64,000 nt of DNA, taken from positions 4,402,001-4,466,000 of the forward strand of contig NZ_AP022598.1 in assembly GCF_010725485.1 (NCBI RefSeq), written 5' to 3'. Every line of letters begins with the position of its first letter. Positions within the stretch are counted from its first letter, which is position 1. Under the pieces are notes generated by a model that was given only the letters and a program-made list of their open reading frames with translations, searched no databases and was not told the DNA's origin. The position numbers and the translations under genes were made by a program. This DNA is from Mycolicibacterium parafortuitum (lineage in GTDB: Bacteria > Actinomycetota > Actinomycetes > Mycobacteriales > Mycobacteriaceae). Positions 47,590 to 56,974 of the stretch are shown here, piece after piece.

Positions 47590-48366
47590 TCAGCGTGTCG
47601 AAGGTGTCCAGGGCTCTTCGTTGCGAGCGAGCCGCGCCAGTTCGTCGGCCCGGTCCTTGGCCCAGTGCTCCTCGAACCGCTGGCCCGGATGCACGTTGGG
47701 CAGCCGGTTCATCGCACGGCTGAACCAGGCTGGTGGCTGTTGCGGCTCCCACTGCGGGAGCGCGAAACTGAGCGCGGCGAGACTCTTGAGGACGACGAAT
47801 ACGCCGAACAGTGCATTCGGGGCGTCGGTGACGGCGATTGCAAAGAGTCCGAGGATCAAGGTGAGGTGGACGACGACGATACGACTGAATCCCTGCTTTG
47901 CCATCAGCTCGAGTCTGCGGAACGGCCAGCGGCGCACCGTGACCAGATCCACTGCGAGGTCCACACACAGGAAGCCGAGCACCAACAGGCATCCGAATCT
48001 AACGCTGTGCCAGTCGATTCCGGCGAGGTTCCGCTGGCCGTTTCGGCCCAGCAGGAAGACGATCACCACCAGGAACACCCCGTGCGCCGCGGTGAACGCG
48101 AGGCTGGTGATCAGGAACCCGGCCAGAAACGACGGCCTCGTGGGGCTTTGCGTCGTCGAGCCGGCGGCCTGATACCGGTAGTGCCCGCGGCACGGGGCCA
48201 GACGGCGGTGTACCAGAACGCGCGCCGCGATGAGCAGCGTCACCACCAGGGTCTCGAACCAGTACACCACCAGTGTCGTGCCGCCGGACCAGCCGTCGAC
48301 GAACCACCCGACGAACGGAACGGCGACGATCGCCAGGACGGCGATGACGTGGACGAGGCGGCTCAC
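47590..48366 (-). CDS. DUF6498-like membrane protein
   Basis: A 258-residue protein with about six membrane helices (LVHVIAVLAIVAVPF, LVVYWFETLVVTLL, FLITSLAFTAAHGVF, CLLVLGFLCVDLAVDL and others) and a soluble C-terminus rich in Trp, Arg and Glu. FWFET-like and TAAHG motifs resemble DUF6498. Function unknown. Start is GTG, 6 bases after the S4-protein stop, so the two are probably cotranscribed. Confidence 0.75.
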   Translation of the reverse strand: MSRLVHVIAVLAIVAVPFVGWFVDGWSGGTTLVVYWFETLVVTLLIAARVLVHRRLAPCRGHYRYQAAGSTTQSPTRPSFLAGFLITSLAFTAAHGVFLVVIVFLLGRNGQRNLAGIDWHSVRFGCLLVLGFLCVDLAVDLVTVRRWPFRRLELMAKQGFSRIVVVHLTLILGLFAIAVTDAPNALFGVFVVLKSLAALSFALPQWEPQQPPAWFSRAMNRLPNVHPGQRFEEHWAKDRADELARLARNEEPWTPSTR

Positions 48367-48372
48367 CGGAGA

Positions 48373-48738
48373 TCAGCCGTGCTGTGCGCGCCATTTGTCG
48401 AGGACCCGCCGGTCCCGCTTCGTCGGCCGGCCGGCGCCACGGTCGCGCACCGCGACAGGCACCGCGACCGTCGGCGGGGGCGGGGGAGTGCGGTCCAGAT
48501 AGCACGTCACCGCGTCGGCTGCTCCGACCCGCTTCTGGATGATCCGGGACACCTGGACGATCCGGGTGACGTCGCCGACGCGGGCCCGCACCTCGTCGCC
48601 GGGGGACACCAGCGTCGAGGGCTTGGCCTGGCGACCGTTGACCCGGACCTGACCGCCCCGGCACGCCGAGGCGGCATCCGGGCGGGTCTTGGTCAGGCGG
48701 ACCGCCCAGAGCCATCGATCGACGCGGGTGGATTCCAT
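48373..48738 (-). CDS. S4-domain RNA-binding protein (Hsp15-like)
   Basis: A 121-residue Hsp15-type protein. The S4 domain covers about 4-62 (RVDRWLWAVRLTKTRPDAASAC, VRVNGRQAKPSTLVSPGD). A basic C-terminal tail with GRPTKRDRR follows. Hsp15 in E. coli rescues stalled 50S subunits carrying nascent chains. The ATG is at 48738. Confidence 0.9.
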   Translation of the reverse strand: MESTRVDRWLWAVRLTKTRPDAASACRGGQVRVNGRQAKPSTLVSPGDEVRARVGDVTRIVQVSRIIQKRVGAADAVTCYLDRTPPPPPTVAVPVAVRDRGAGRPTKRDRRVLDKWRAQHG

Positions 48739-48782
48739 GGGGACATCATGAACCGCGTGCCCGTATCGGGGCTACCCGTCGG

Positions 48783-49649
48783 TCAACCGACCTCGACGGG
48801 CACGGCCATCTCGCGGCCGCCGGCGCGGGCGGCGCCGACACCGGCGGCCACCACCGCACCGATGCCGAGCAAGCCCGCAACGCCCGGATTCTGGTCGAGC
48901 AGAAGGAATCCGACCAGGGCCGCGAAGGCTGGTTCCAGACTCATCAGGACACCGAAGGTCGCAGTGGTCAGCCGACGCAGCGCGAGCAGTTCCAGCACAT
49001 ACGGGATCACCGGCAGCAACAGCGCCATCCCGAGGCCGATCAGCAACAGCTGAGGAGTCAGCAGCGAGAACCCGATGCTGTCGACGAAGAAGGTCGACAC
49101 CAGCCCCGCCACGGGCATCGAGATCGCCAGCCCGTTGATGCCGGCGACCTGGTCGCCGACCCGCTGAGTCAGCAGGATGTAGATCGCCCAGCAGACGCCT
49201 GCCGCCAGGGCAAGGAAGGCGCCCTTCCCGTCGATGCCGCCGCCGAACGGATGGCTCAGCAGCACGACACCGAGCAGGGCGAGCGCGGGCCACAGCACGC
49301 GGGCCCGGCCGCGGCCGTGGAGCATCGCGATGGCAAGAGGACCGAGGAACTCCAGCGCAGTCGCGGTTCCCAGAGTCAGCCGATCCAGCGAGGCCATGAA
49401 CAGCAGCGAGATCGCGGCGGTGACGCAGCCGAGGACCACGCACATGCCGAATGTGCGCCAGGTGAAGGCCGACGGCCGGGGACGCACGGCGATCAGCAAA
49501 ATGACGCCGGCCAGCGACAGCCGCAGCCACGCGGTGCCGTCGGAGCCGATCTGGTCGATCAGCCCGACAGCGACGACCAGGCCGAGCTGGATACACATCT
49601 GGGCGGCGATCGCCATCAGGACGCCGTTGCGGGCATGGACGGTCGTCAC
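48783..49649 (-). CDS. EamA/RhtA-like transporter
   Basis: A 288-residue ten-helix DMT-superfamily permease with two EamA repeats. It resembles RhtA-type threonine/homoserine exporters. Segments LTLGTATALEFLGPLAIA and LRRLTTATFGVLMSLEPAFAALVG are the paired signature parts of the two halves. It probably exports an amino acid or metabolite. The C-terminus is short. No regulator is adjacent. Confidence 0.9.
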   Translation of the reverse strand: MTTVHARNGVLMAIAAQMCIQLGLVVAVGLIDQIGSDGTAWLRLSLAGVILLIAVRPRPSAFTWRTFGMCVVLGCVTAAISLLFMASLDRLTLGTATALEFLGPLAIAMLHGRGRARVLWPALALLGVVLLSHPFGGGIDGKGAFLALAAGVCWAIYILLTQRVGDQVAGINGLAISMPVAGLVSTFFVDSIGFSLLTPQLLLIGLGMALLLPVIPYVLELLALRRLTTATFGVLMSLEPAFAALVGFLLLDQNPGVAGLLGIGAVVAAGVGAARAGGREMAVPVEVG

Positions 49650-49699
49650 TGGTGAGTTCTCACGTTCGTCGTGCAGTCCCCCCCGGGTACCTGGCTCCG

Positions 49700-50275
49700 T
49701 CAGCCGGTGGCGCCGAGAATCTTGATGGCGAAGATCAGGGAGTCACCCGGCAGGATGCCGGCGCCGGGCTGGCCCTGGGGGTATCCATCGGCGGAGGTCA
49801 TCGCGACCGCGACGGTGGAGCCGACGTTCTGTCCGGCGATGGCCTTCTGGAATCCGGGGATGACACCGTCGAGCGGGAAGTCGACCGGCATACCGCGCTG
49901 ATAGCTGCTGTCGAAGATCGATCCGTCCCGCCCGTTGACCCCGAGGTAACAGACCGAAACGGTGGCGGCGGGGGCGACGACAGGGCCCTCGCCTGCCTGC
50001 AGCGTGTGCACCGTGGTCTCGTCGACGCTGAACGGCGCCGTGACGCTGACCAGCGGAGAGGCCGTGTCGGTCGGCCCGGTCACCTCGACGCTGCCGGTCG
50101 CTCCGGGCAGCGTCCAGTCCGGCGTCCCGCCTTCCTGCGGCGCTCCGGTCGGGCAGGGGCTGGCGGGTGCGGGTGTCTGGGCCTCCGACGACGGGACCGT
50201 GCCGGAACCGCATGCCGTCAGGGCGAGAACGATTGCGGCGGCGGGGACGGTGTGGCGCAGGCGAAGGCTGGTCAT
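49700..50275 (-). CDS. FKBP-type peptidyl-prolyl isomerase, lipoprotein
   Basis: A 191-residue protein. The lipobox ALTAC ends at the acylated cysteine, residue 23 or so, after a hydrophobic signal. The FKBP domain follows a short linker: GEGPVVAPAATVSVCYLGVN, IFDSSYQRG, VDFPLDGVIPGFQKAI and GDSLIFAIKIL. It would catalyse proline isomerisation outside the membrane. ATG 50275 is used; the frame is open further upstream without signal-like sequence. Confidence 0.88.
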   Translation of the reverse strand: MTSLRLRHTVPAAAIVLALTACGSGTVPSSEAQTPAPASPCPTGAPQEGGTPDWTLPGATGSVEVTGPTDTASPLVSVTAPFSVDETTVHTLQAGEGPVVAPAATVSVCYLGVNGRDGSIFDSSYQRGMPVDFPLDGVIPGFQKAIAGQNVGSTVAVAMTSADGYPQGQPGAGILPGDSLIFAIKILGATG

Positions 50276-50372
50276 CGTCGCCACGCTACCGTGGCCTCGT
50301 CCCGGCGGGTCACCAGACCAGCGCACACCGCGTCGACGTTTCCCGGTGGCCGAGTCGGGGCAGTGTGAAGAC

Positions 50373-50837
50373 ATGAGCGACGAGAACAAAGTCACGGTGG
50401 AACGAACCATCACAGCCCCCGTCGATACGGTATTCGACGTGTTGTCCAATCCGCAGCGGCATCCCGCCCTCGACGGCTCGGGATTCATCCGCAGCGTGGA
50501 CCACGCCGACCGCATTCAGAAAGTCGGCGACGTGTTCACAATGAACATGCACGGCCCGCACATGGGCGGCGAGTACAAGACCGACAATCACGTCACCGGC
50601 TACGCGAAGGACAAGCTGCTGGCCTGGCAGACTGCCCCGGCCGGCACCACACCGCCCGGTTGGGAGTGGTTGTGGGAGTTGGAGTCCGAAGGCCCCAACG
50701 AGACCCTGGTGCGCCACACCTACGACTGGTCGAAGGTCACCGACAAGAAACTGCTCGAGAAGGTGAAGTTTCCGCTGGTCACGCAGGATCAGCTGAGCGA
50801 CACCCTCGCTCGGCTCGCCGAAGAGGTGTCATCCTGA
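50373..50837 (+). CDS. SRPBCC-family protein
   Basis: A 154-residue START-like (SRPBCC) protein. N-terminal VTVERTITAPVDTVFDVLSNP is the family signature, and W/E-rich strands (WEWLWELESEG, VRHTYDWSKV) follow. It forms a helix-grip pocket for a lipid or polyketide ligand. Ligand unknown. It is divergent from the FKBP gene. Confidence 0.85.
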   Translation: MSDENKVTVERTITAPVDTVFDVLSNPQRHPALDGSGFIRSVDHADRIQKVGDVFTMNMHGPHMGGEYKTDNHVTGYAKDKLLAWQTAPAGTTPPGWEWLWELESEGPNETLVRHTYDWSKVTDKKLLEKVKFPLVTQDQLSDTLARLAEEVSS

Positions 50838-50928
50838 CCGCTGTCGGGTGATGCGGAAGCCCGACGCCACGGGCCATCCTTGATGCGGGGACCGGTAGAG
50901 GTTCTCGGTACATCGTCGAGGAGTCGTC

Positions 50929-51396
50929 ATGTCACAACCACTCGTTCCGCCGTTCACCCTGGCGGACGCCACCGCGAAGGTGCGTGCCGGGGAGAACCTT
51001 TGGAACACCCGCGACCCGCAACGGGTGGCGCTGGGCTACACGCCGGACAGCCGGTGGCGAAACAGGTCCACATTCCTGCGGGGTCGTGCAGAGATCATCG
51101 AGTTCTTGGCGGGCAAGTGGGCAGCCGAACTCGACTATCGGCTGATCAAGGAGCTGTGGGCCTACGGCGACGACCGGATCGCGGTGCGATTCGCCTACGA
51201 ATACCACGTTGCCGATGGCCGGTGGTTCCGCGCGTACGGCAACGAGAATTGGGAGTTCGCGGCTGACGGTCTGATGAAGACCCGGCACGCCAGCATCAAC
51301 GACGTGCCCATCACCGAGTCGGACCGACTGTTCCACTGGGACGACTCCGGGCCGCGCCCCGACGGTCATCCCGGGCTGAGCGAACTCGGGCTCTGA
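50929..51396 (+). CDS. DUF1348 (SnoaL/NTF2-like) protein
   Basis: A 155-residue DUF1348 protein, NTF2-like fold. Family stretches [57 protein letters not shown] and [12 protein letters not shown] are clear. These proteins are very conserved across bacteria but have no proven activity. GAGGAGTCGTC precedes the ATG. Confidence 0.9.
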   Translation: MSQPLVPPFTLADATAKVRAGENLWNTRDPQRVALGYTPDSRWRNRSTFLRGRAEIIEFLAGKWAAELDYRLIKELWAYGDDRIAVRFAYEYHVADGRWFRAYGNENWEFAADGLMKTRHASINDVPITESDRLFHWDDSGPRPDGHPGLSELGL

Positions 51397-51765
51397 CCGG
51401 GCTGTCAGCACGCCTGGACCCGTCGAAATCTCGGACGACGCCGTTTCGGGCATAGGTTCTCGCAACGAGTTGTTCCACCCTGTCGACGAATGTTGTGTTC
51501 GACGAAGCGAAGATTCGAGGGCTGAGGGAGCGCGACGATACCTCGCCCAAGGTCGTCGATGATGTTGTCGCCCAACGACGCCATCGTCGAGGATGTCGTG
51601 GGGGCTGGCGGTCAGGCCGTAACTCAGCGCGGGGAGGTGGGCACACAGCAATCGTTTGAGACGCAAGCGTATGACCACATCAGAGAGAGGTCCCTCAGAA
51701 GGGGCAAGTTCTCGAGGGGCAACCTGCGATGCTGACGAGCAGTCAAACACTCTGCGACAGAGCGT
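51397..51765. other. 369-bp region without a convincing gene
   Basis: No frame here shows a known domain or clear mycobacterial codon use. A 59-codon minus-strand frame at 51405-51584 is open but has no recognisable motif or ribosome binding site. The region adjoins a decayed hydrolase gene and may contain further gene debris. Confidence 0.5.
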
Positions 51766-52560
51766 CTATTGGTCGAGGAAGAGCTGGATCGCCTCGGCGA
51801 CCACGTCCGGTGCCACGTCGATAGCGAAGTGGGTTTGTCCGGGCCAGGACATGCGCTGTGCGTGCGGCAACACGGCGGCCAAGCGGTCCATGCCCTCGGG
51901 TAAGGGTGGCCAACTCTGGCCGCCTCCATGAGCAGCACCGGCACATCGATTGACGCCCACCGCTGCGTATCGGTGGATTCAGCCGCCATGCTCTCCAGGT
52001 CGGCCCGGACAGCGTCGGCGGCGATCCGGCTTGCTTCCGGATCGGCAGCATCCAGTGGGGCCTGTGCCAGCCAGCACGGATTCGGGAATACGCGCGACCT
52101 CACGTGCGAACATCTCCAGAGCAGCATCGTATTTCTCTGTTGCACACAGTGTTCGGAACCGGTCGAGAACCGGAGACAGGTGCTCGCCCACCAGAAGTAT
52201 CGGTGGCTCGAACAAGGCCAATGACGCGACTCGTTCGCTGTCCACGGCGGCCACGTGCAACGCCACGGTGGCGCCGTAGGAGCCGCCGACGACGCGCGCC
52301 GCGGGAGCGTCGAGATACTTCAACACTTCGCGGAGGTCGTCGCCCTCTGCCGCGAAGGTGTTCGGCGACGTCCCGACATCGCTGGGCGGATGATTACGGC
52401 GCGCGTACCGCACAATCTGGTGGCCGCGCAGTCGCGAACCCACCTGCTGCCAAGTCCCCAGACCGCCGCCTGTTCCGTGGACGAGCACGACCGGCGGGCC
52501 GGAGCCGGTCACCTCTGCGACGAGCGTCGTGCCGTCCGGGGCGTCCAGTCCGATAGGCAT
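51766..52560 (-). pseudogene. Alpha/beta hydrolase pseudogene (two frameshifts)
   Basis: Three frames together rebuild one alpha/beta hydrolase of about 264 residues. The first frame (from 52560) carries LVHGTGGG and the nucleophile GGSYGAT, and ends its family sequence at about 52075. A second frame carries DAADPEASRIAADAVRADLE and VPVLLMEA to about 51930. The third carries PLPEGMDRLAAVLP, GQTHFAIDVAP with the catalytic histidine, and AEAIQLFLDQ, stopping at 51766. Two single-base-class indels, near 52070 and 51930, separate them. Either the gene is dead or the assembly has two errors. Confidence 0.8.
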
Positions 52561-52606
52561 CGGATCTGAGTATCGGCGGCGCCGCCGCCGGCGCGAAGGT
52601 CAAGGT

Positions 52607-53020
52607 TCAGCCTGCGAACGCCCGGAACACCGACAGACTGTCCTCGTAGATGTGGTGTCGCGTGATAAGTCCGTCCTCGACGGTCACGTGCAGCGCGAAT
52701 GCGGCGTCGTAGCTGCGCCCGGTCGGTTCGGCGGTGTTGTGCAGTTCCCCGAGGACGACCGCGTCGTGACCGTCGACCAGAATCGAAATCACCTCCGCGG
52801 AGCTCAGTTTCGCGACGTGGTAGTCGGCGATGAGTCGGAAGTGTTCCTCGATCCCGCCACGGGTGGACCGCTGCTGGATCCAGGGGATGACGTTGGCGTA
52901 GTCGCCGGCCGGCCAGTTCAGTTTCCACGAAATCTGTTCGGCGTAGAGCTCAGCGATGTATGCCTGGTTACCGGACGCGATACGGCGAAGCAGCTCGTTG
53001 ACTGTCTCGCGGGTGTTCAC
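52607..53020 (-). CDS. SnoaL-like (NTF2-fold) protein
   Basis: A 137-residue SnoaL-like protein of the ketosteroid isomerase superfamily. Typical features are the N-terminal helix NELLRRIASGN, AELYAEQISWKLNWP, RGGIEEHFRLIADYH and the last strand DGLITRHHIYED. It probably binds or isomerises a small molecule. Start is GTG. It is 46 bases upstream of the hydrolase pseudogene and on the same strand, so the pair may once have acted together. Confidence 0.82.
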   Translation of the reverse strand: MNTRETVNELLRRIASGNQAYIAELYAEQISWKLNWPAGDYANVIPWIQQRSTRGGIEEHFRLIADYHVAKLSSAEVISILVDGHDAVVLGELHNTAEPTGRSYDAAFALHVTVEDGLITRHHIYEDSLSVFRAFAG

Positions 53021-53123
53021 AGAAACAAGTCTTTCAGTCCGATGAGCGCCGGACCATTACCTCTCAGGTCATCCCCGCCATAATTTCTTCCCGTGGAGGG
53101 GCCCGCGGGCGGACACTGGGTAG

Positions 53124-53279
53124 ATGTCCACTGCAGTTTGGATCGTCATTGCGGTCTTCGCGATCGGGACCGTCGTCGGAGGATTGCTGCGAATTCGGGC
53201 CTGGCTGCAGAAGCCGGCACCGCCAGAGATCATCGAAGCCGCGCGCCGCAACAACGAGGACGAGAACGAGGACGACTGA
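53124..53279 (+). CDS. Short single-span membrane protein
   Basis: A 51-residue protein. Residues about 4-22 (AVWIVIAVFAIGTVVGGLL) form one membrane helix, followed by basic RIRAWLQKP and an acidic tail ending NEDENEDD. The ATG is preceded by CACTGGGTAG. The hydrophobic N-terminus with positive residues just after predicts an outside-to-inside or signal-anchor topology. No function known. Confidence 0.6.
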   Translation: MSTAVWIVIAVFAIGTVVGGLLRIRAWLQKPAPPEIIEAARRNNEDENEDD

Positions 53280-53306
53280 CGTCACCGGCGCGCGCAGCTG
53301 CAGTGG

Positions 53307-54116
53307 TCAGCCGTTGTCTCGCCAGGCGATCACCTGCTTGAGCGAGGCGACGTCGTAACCGTTGTCGGCGGTGAGTTCAGTTTGGAACAGTGTCACACCC
53401 GCCTCGCGGAAGGCATCGGCGCTGTCCTCGCTCTCCCAGAGCGTTGACCGTTCGATGTCGGCGCCGTCGCGGCCGAACGTCGCCGCCAACTCGTCGACGC
53501 GGTCGCTGGATCTGCGGAACGCATCGAGATCCTGGAACGCGTGCCAGATGTCGGCGTGCCTGGCGATGGCCGGCAGTGAACGCTTGGGTCCGGTACCGCC
53601 GATGAGAATCGGCAGCTTACGCACCGGTGGCGGAATCAGTGCGCCAAGCCGTTTCTCGATACGGAGCAGACTCTCGTCGAACAGATCGAAGCGTGAACCG
53701 AATGTTCCGAAGTCGTAACCGTAAGTGGTGTAGTCCTTTTCGTACCATCCCGCACCTAGGCCGAGAATGAGCCGTCCGCCGCTGATGTGGTCCACGGTGC
53801 GCGCCATGTCGGCCAGCAGGTCGGGGTTGCGGTAACCCACGCCGGTGACGAGGAGCCCGATTTCGGCGTGTGAGGTGATCTCGCCCCACGACGCGAGTGC
53901 AGTCCAGCCCTCGAAGTTGGAGACGTCGGGCTGATCGTCATACATGACGGGTTTGCCGTCGACGATGGCCTTCATCGCCGGGCGGTGGAAGTGGTCGTAG
54001 CCGAAGATGACGTCGACGCCGAGGTCATCGGCCGCCAGGACGGCGTCGCGCCACGTGGCGTAATCGGGTGTACCGCCGGGTTGGATCTGTACGGCGACGC
54101 GGATGGGACGGGTCAT
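53307..54116 (-). CDS. LLM-class F420-dependent oxidoreductase
   Basis: A 269-residue luciferase-like TIM-barrel protein of the mycobacterial F420 group. IRVAVQIQPGGTPDYATWRDAV, GVDVIFGYDHFH, GRLILGLGAGWYEKDY and KLPILIGGTGPKRSLP mark the fold and phosphate-binding loop. Distinct subfamily from the protein at 37212. Substrate unknown. ATG at 54116 is used. It is divergent from the NmrA-like gene. Confidence 0.88.
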   Translation of the reverse strand: MTRPIRVAVQIQPGGTPDYATWRDAVLAADDLGVDVIFGYDHFHRPAMKAIVDGKPVMYDDQPDVSNFEGWTALASWGEITSHAEIGLLVTGVGYRNPDLLADMARTVDHISGGRLILGLGAGWYEKDYTTYGYDFGTFGSRFDLFDESLLRIEKRLGALIPPPVRKLPILIGGTGPKRSLPAIARHADIWHAFQDLDAFRRSSDRVDELAATFGRDGADIERSTLWESEDSADAFREAGVTLFQTELTADNGYDVASLKQVIAWRDNG

Positions 54117-54229
54117 GGCTGCTCCTGGGTCGGGGGAGGGCGACTCTCCAGCCAAGGCATCGGGCGCGTGGTTTATTCCGGACCCTTCGTGCGGGAATGC
54201 CCGACCGCAGAGGGCTGTTCCACCGGGTC

Positions 54230-55144
54230 ATGACGACCGAACACCCGTCGGGTGGAGACCCGACTCTCGTCATCGGCGCCGGTGAGCTCGGCGGCAGCGT
54301 GGTAGGCGCGCTGACACGACGGGACGACCCGCCGCCAGTGACGGTGTTGCTGCGACCGACGAACAACCCGAGACACGTCGCCCTACGTGCCGGACTCGCC
54401 GCCAAAGGAGTGGCTGTCGTGGAGGCCGATATCGGCACGGCGACCGTCGGTGAACTGGCGGGGATCTTTGCCCGGTTCCACACGGTGATCAGTTGCCTCG
54501 GATTCGCAGCGGGGCCGGGAACCCAACGCAGGATCACCGAGGCCGTCCTGCAGGCCGGGGTCCGCCGATATCTGCCGTGGCAGTTCGGAGCCGACTACGA
54601 CGCGATCGGGCGCGGAAGTCCGCAGGATCTGTTCGACGAGCAACTCGATGTCCGTGACCTGCTGCGCGCACAGGACGTCACCGACTGGGTGATCGTGTCC
54701 ACCGGAATGTTCACCAGCTTTCTCTTCGAGCCGGACTTCGGTGTGGTCGATTTCGCCACCAGTACGGTCAATGCGCTGGGCGGATGGGACAACGCGGTCA
54801 CTGTCACCACCCCGGAGGACATCGGCATACTGACCGCGGAGATCGTGTCGGCCCGGCCACGCATCGCGAACCAGGTCGTCTATGTCGCCGGTGACACGAT
54901 CACCTATCGACAACTCGCGGACATCGTCGAACGGGCCCGGGGCGTGCCGGTCATCCGCAGGGAGTGGACGGTCGCGCGCTTGCTCGACGACCTCACCCGA
55001 CACCCCGACGACTCCATGCGCAAGTACCGCGCGGTGTTCGCCCAGGGCAGGGGCGTCGCGTGGCCGAAAGCCGCTAGCTTCAACGGATCTCGTGGCATCC
55101 CGACCACCACGGCGCAGGAGTGGTTGCATGAACGCCTTGCGTGA
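54230..55144 (+). CDS. NmrA-like / aromatic alcohol reductase-type protein
   Basis: A 304-residue atypical SDR. The NAD(P) loop is LVIGAGELGGSVV near 13-25. RRYLPWQFGADYDA, EQLDVRDLLRAQ and GDTITYRQLADIVERA follow the isoflavone-reductase/NmrA pattern. It could be an NADPH reductase of aromatic or phenolic compounds, or a redox sensor without catalysis. The ATG at 54230 is used; upstream frame is arginine-rich. Confidence 0.83.
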   Translation: MTTEHPSGGDPTLVIGAGELGGSVVGALTRRDDPPPVTVLLRPTNNPRHVALRAGLAAKGVAVVEADIGTATVGELAGIFARFHTVISCLGFAAGPGTQRRITEAVLQAGVRRYLPWQFGADYDAIGRGSPQDLFDEQLDVRDLLRAQDVTDWVIVSTGMFTSFLFEPDFGVVDFATSTVNALGGWDNAVTVTTPEDIGILTAEIVSARPRIANQVVYVAGDTITYRQLADIVERARGVPVIRREWTVARLLDDLTRHPDDSMRKYRAVFAQGRGVAWPKAASFNGSRGIPTTTAQEWLHERLA

Positions 55145-55148
55145 CGGC

Positions 55149-56867
55149 TCATCCCAGGATCGACCGCGCCGCGCGCTCGGCGATCAGCATGACCGGCGCG
55201 TTGGTGTTCCCCGACGTGATGGTGGGCATCGCCGACGCGTCGATCACCCGTAGGCCCGCGACGCGGAATACGCGGCAGTCGGTGTCGAGCACCGTGGCCG
55301 CCGACCGTGGCACGCCGTGGGTGTCGAAGGCGCCCATCGCGCAGGTGCCCACCGGGTGGAAGATGGTCGTCCCCAGTTCGCGAGCCGCGGCCTGCAGGTC
55401 GTCGTCGCTCTGTAGGTCTGGGCCGGGGAGCATCTCTTCGGGGCGGTAGCGGGCCAGCGCCGGTGACGCCATGATCTGCCGGGTCATACGAAGCCCGCGC
55501 ACGGCGATCTCCCGGTCGGCGTCGGTGGACAGGTAGTTGCAGAGGATCTTGGGGTGGGCCAACGGGTCCGCGTCGGCCATCCGGACATGGCCGCGCGAGG
55601 TGGGCCGCAGGTTGCAGACCGACGGCGTGATGGCGCTGTACGGGTGAAGCGGCTCGCCGAACTTCGGCAGTGACAGAGGCTGCACATGCCACTCGAGATC
55701 GGGACTGCTCAGCGCAGGGTCGCTTTTCGCGAAGGCCCCCAGGGTGGACGGGGGCATCGTCAGCGGTCCCGATCGCAGCAGCAGGTACTGCAGGCCCATC
55801 CCCGCCCGGGTGATCCAGTTGCGGTACAGCGTGTTGACGGTGCGCGCTCCTCGGATCCGGTAGACCGTTCGCAGTTGCAGGTGGTCTTGAAGGTTCTCGC
55901 CCACTCCGGGTAGGTCGACGGCGACCGGCACCTGATGGCGGGTGAGGAGTTCGGCCGGGCCCAGGCCGGACACCTGCATCAGATGTGGTGAGCCGATCGT
56001 TCCCGCGCTCAGGAGCACCTCCCGGCGGGCTCGCACCGTGACGATCTGACCGTCCTTCAACAGCCGTACCCCGGACGCGCGGTGCCGGGCCGTGGTCCAG
56101 GCACCGCGACGCTGGTTGTCGCTGACCTGATCGTCCAGCAGCAGCCCCAGCCCCTGGGTCTTGGTGTAGACGGTGAGATTGGGGCGGTGGGCGACAGGGT
56201 GCAGGAAGGCATCGGCCATCGACCAGCGTCGGCCGCGTTTCTGGTTGACGTGGAAGTACGCGCTACCGGAATTGTCACCGCGGTTGAACTCCTCGATCGG
56301 CGCGATACCCCACTGGGCGGCGGCATCCTGCCAGGCGTCCAGGATCTTCCAGCGCACCCGCGGTCGCTCGACCCGGATCTCGCCGGCGCTGCCGTGCCAG
56401 TCGTCGGCGCCGCCGAAGTAGTTCTCCAACTCCTTGTAGATCGCCAGGGTCTGGCCCATACGGTCCGGGCCGCCCCAGAGCCACCGGTCGTCACCGGTGG
56501 CCTGTGCCCACTGTTGGTAATCGCTGGCCTGCCCGCGCATGTGGATCATCGCGTTGATCGACGAACAACCGCCGATCACGCGGCCCCGCGCGTAATTGAT
56601 GCTGCGCCCGGCCAGACCCGGGTCGGGTTCGGTGGTGAAGCACCAGTCTGTGCGGGGGTTGGCGATCGTGTACAGATAGCCCACCGGCACCTTGATCCAG
56701 AACCAGTCGTCCTTGCCGCCGGCTTCCACGAGGAGCACACGGTGAGCGGGGTCGGCGCTGAGCCGGTTGGCGAGCAGGCACCCCGCGCTTCCCGCGCCGA
56801 CGATGACGTAGTCGTACTCGGCGTCGTACTCGGCGTCGTATTCGGGCTTAGGGCTGGTTTCCGGCAC
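55149..56867 (-). CDS. GMC-family FAD oxidoreductase (choline-dehydrogenase-like)
   Basis: A 572-residue GMC flavoenzyme. The dinucleotide motif VGAGSAG is near residue 25, GMC signature 1 region GRVIGGCSSINAMIH, signature 2 SAGTIGSPHLMQVSG, and the C-terminal HPVGTCAMG with the catalytic histidine. It oxidises an alcohol using FAD. The N-terminus repeats EYDA three times (8-19), copied at DNA level. GGAGGAAC precedes the GTG at 56867. It is downstream of the hydrolase and glutamine-synthetase-like genes on the same strand, so it may oxidise a related amino alcohol; this is inference. Confidence 0.92.
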   Translation of the reverse strand: MPETSPKPEYDAEYDAEYDYVIVGAGSAGCLLANRLSADPAHRVLLVEAGGKDDWFWIKVPVGYLYTIANPRTDWCFTTEPDPGLAGRSINYARGRVIGGCSSINAMIHMRGQASDYQQWAQATGDDRWLWGGPDRMGQTLAIYKELENYFGGADDWHGSAGEIRVERPRVRWKILDAWQDAAAQWGIAPIEEFNRGDNSGSAYFHVNQKRGRRWSMADAFLHPVAHRPNLTVYTKTQGLGLLLDDQVSDNQRRGAWTTARHRASGVRLLKDGQIVTVRARREVLLSAGTIGSPHLMQVSGLGPAELLTRHQVPVAVDLPGVGENLQDHLQLRTVYRIRGARTVNTLYRNWITRAGMGLQYLLLRSGPLTMPPSTLGAFAKSDPALSSPDLEWHVQPLSLPKFGEPLHPYSAITPSVCNLRPTSRGHVRMADADPLAHPKILCNYLSTDADREIAVRGLRMTRQIMASPALARYRPEEMLPGPDLQSDDDLQAAARELGTTIFHPVGTCAMGAFDTHGVPRSAATVLDTDCRVFRVAGLRVIDASAMPTITSGNTNAPVMLIAERAARSILG

Positions 56868-56974
56868 CGTTCCTCCATTGCGCTCCGTTGCGCGTCCCAG
56901 TGTGCGCGACGGCGGCTCAGTAGAGGAGTAGCGCAGGTCGCGTGCCGCGGTCGTGACGCCCCGGCGCCTGCTGA

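Noticed and set aside
51405..51584. 59-codon minus-strand ORF in the gap after the DUF1348 gene
   Set aside because: No ribosome site, no recognisable motif, and a basic tail with many Arg and Pro residues typical of non-coding high-GC frames.
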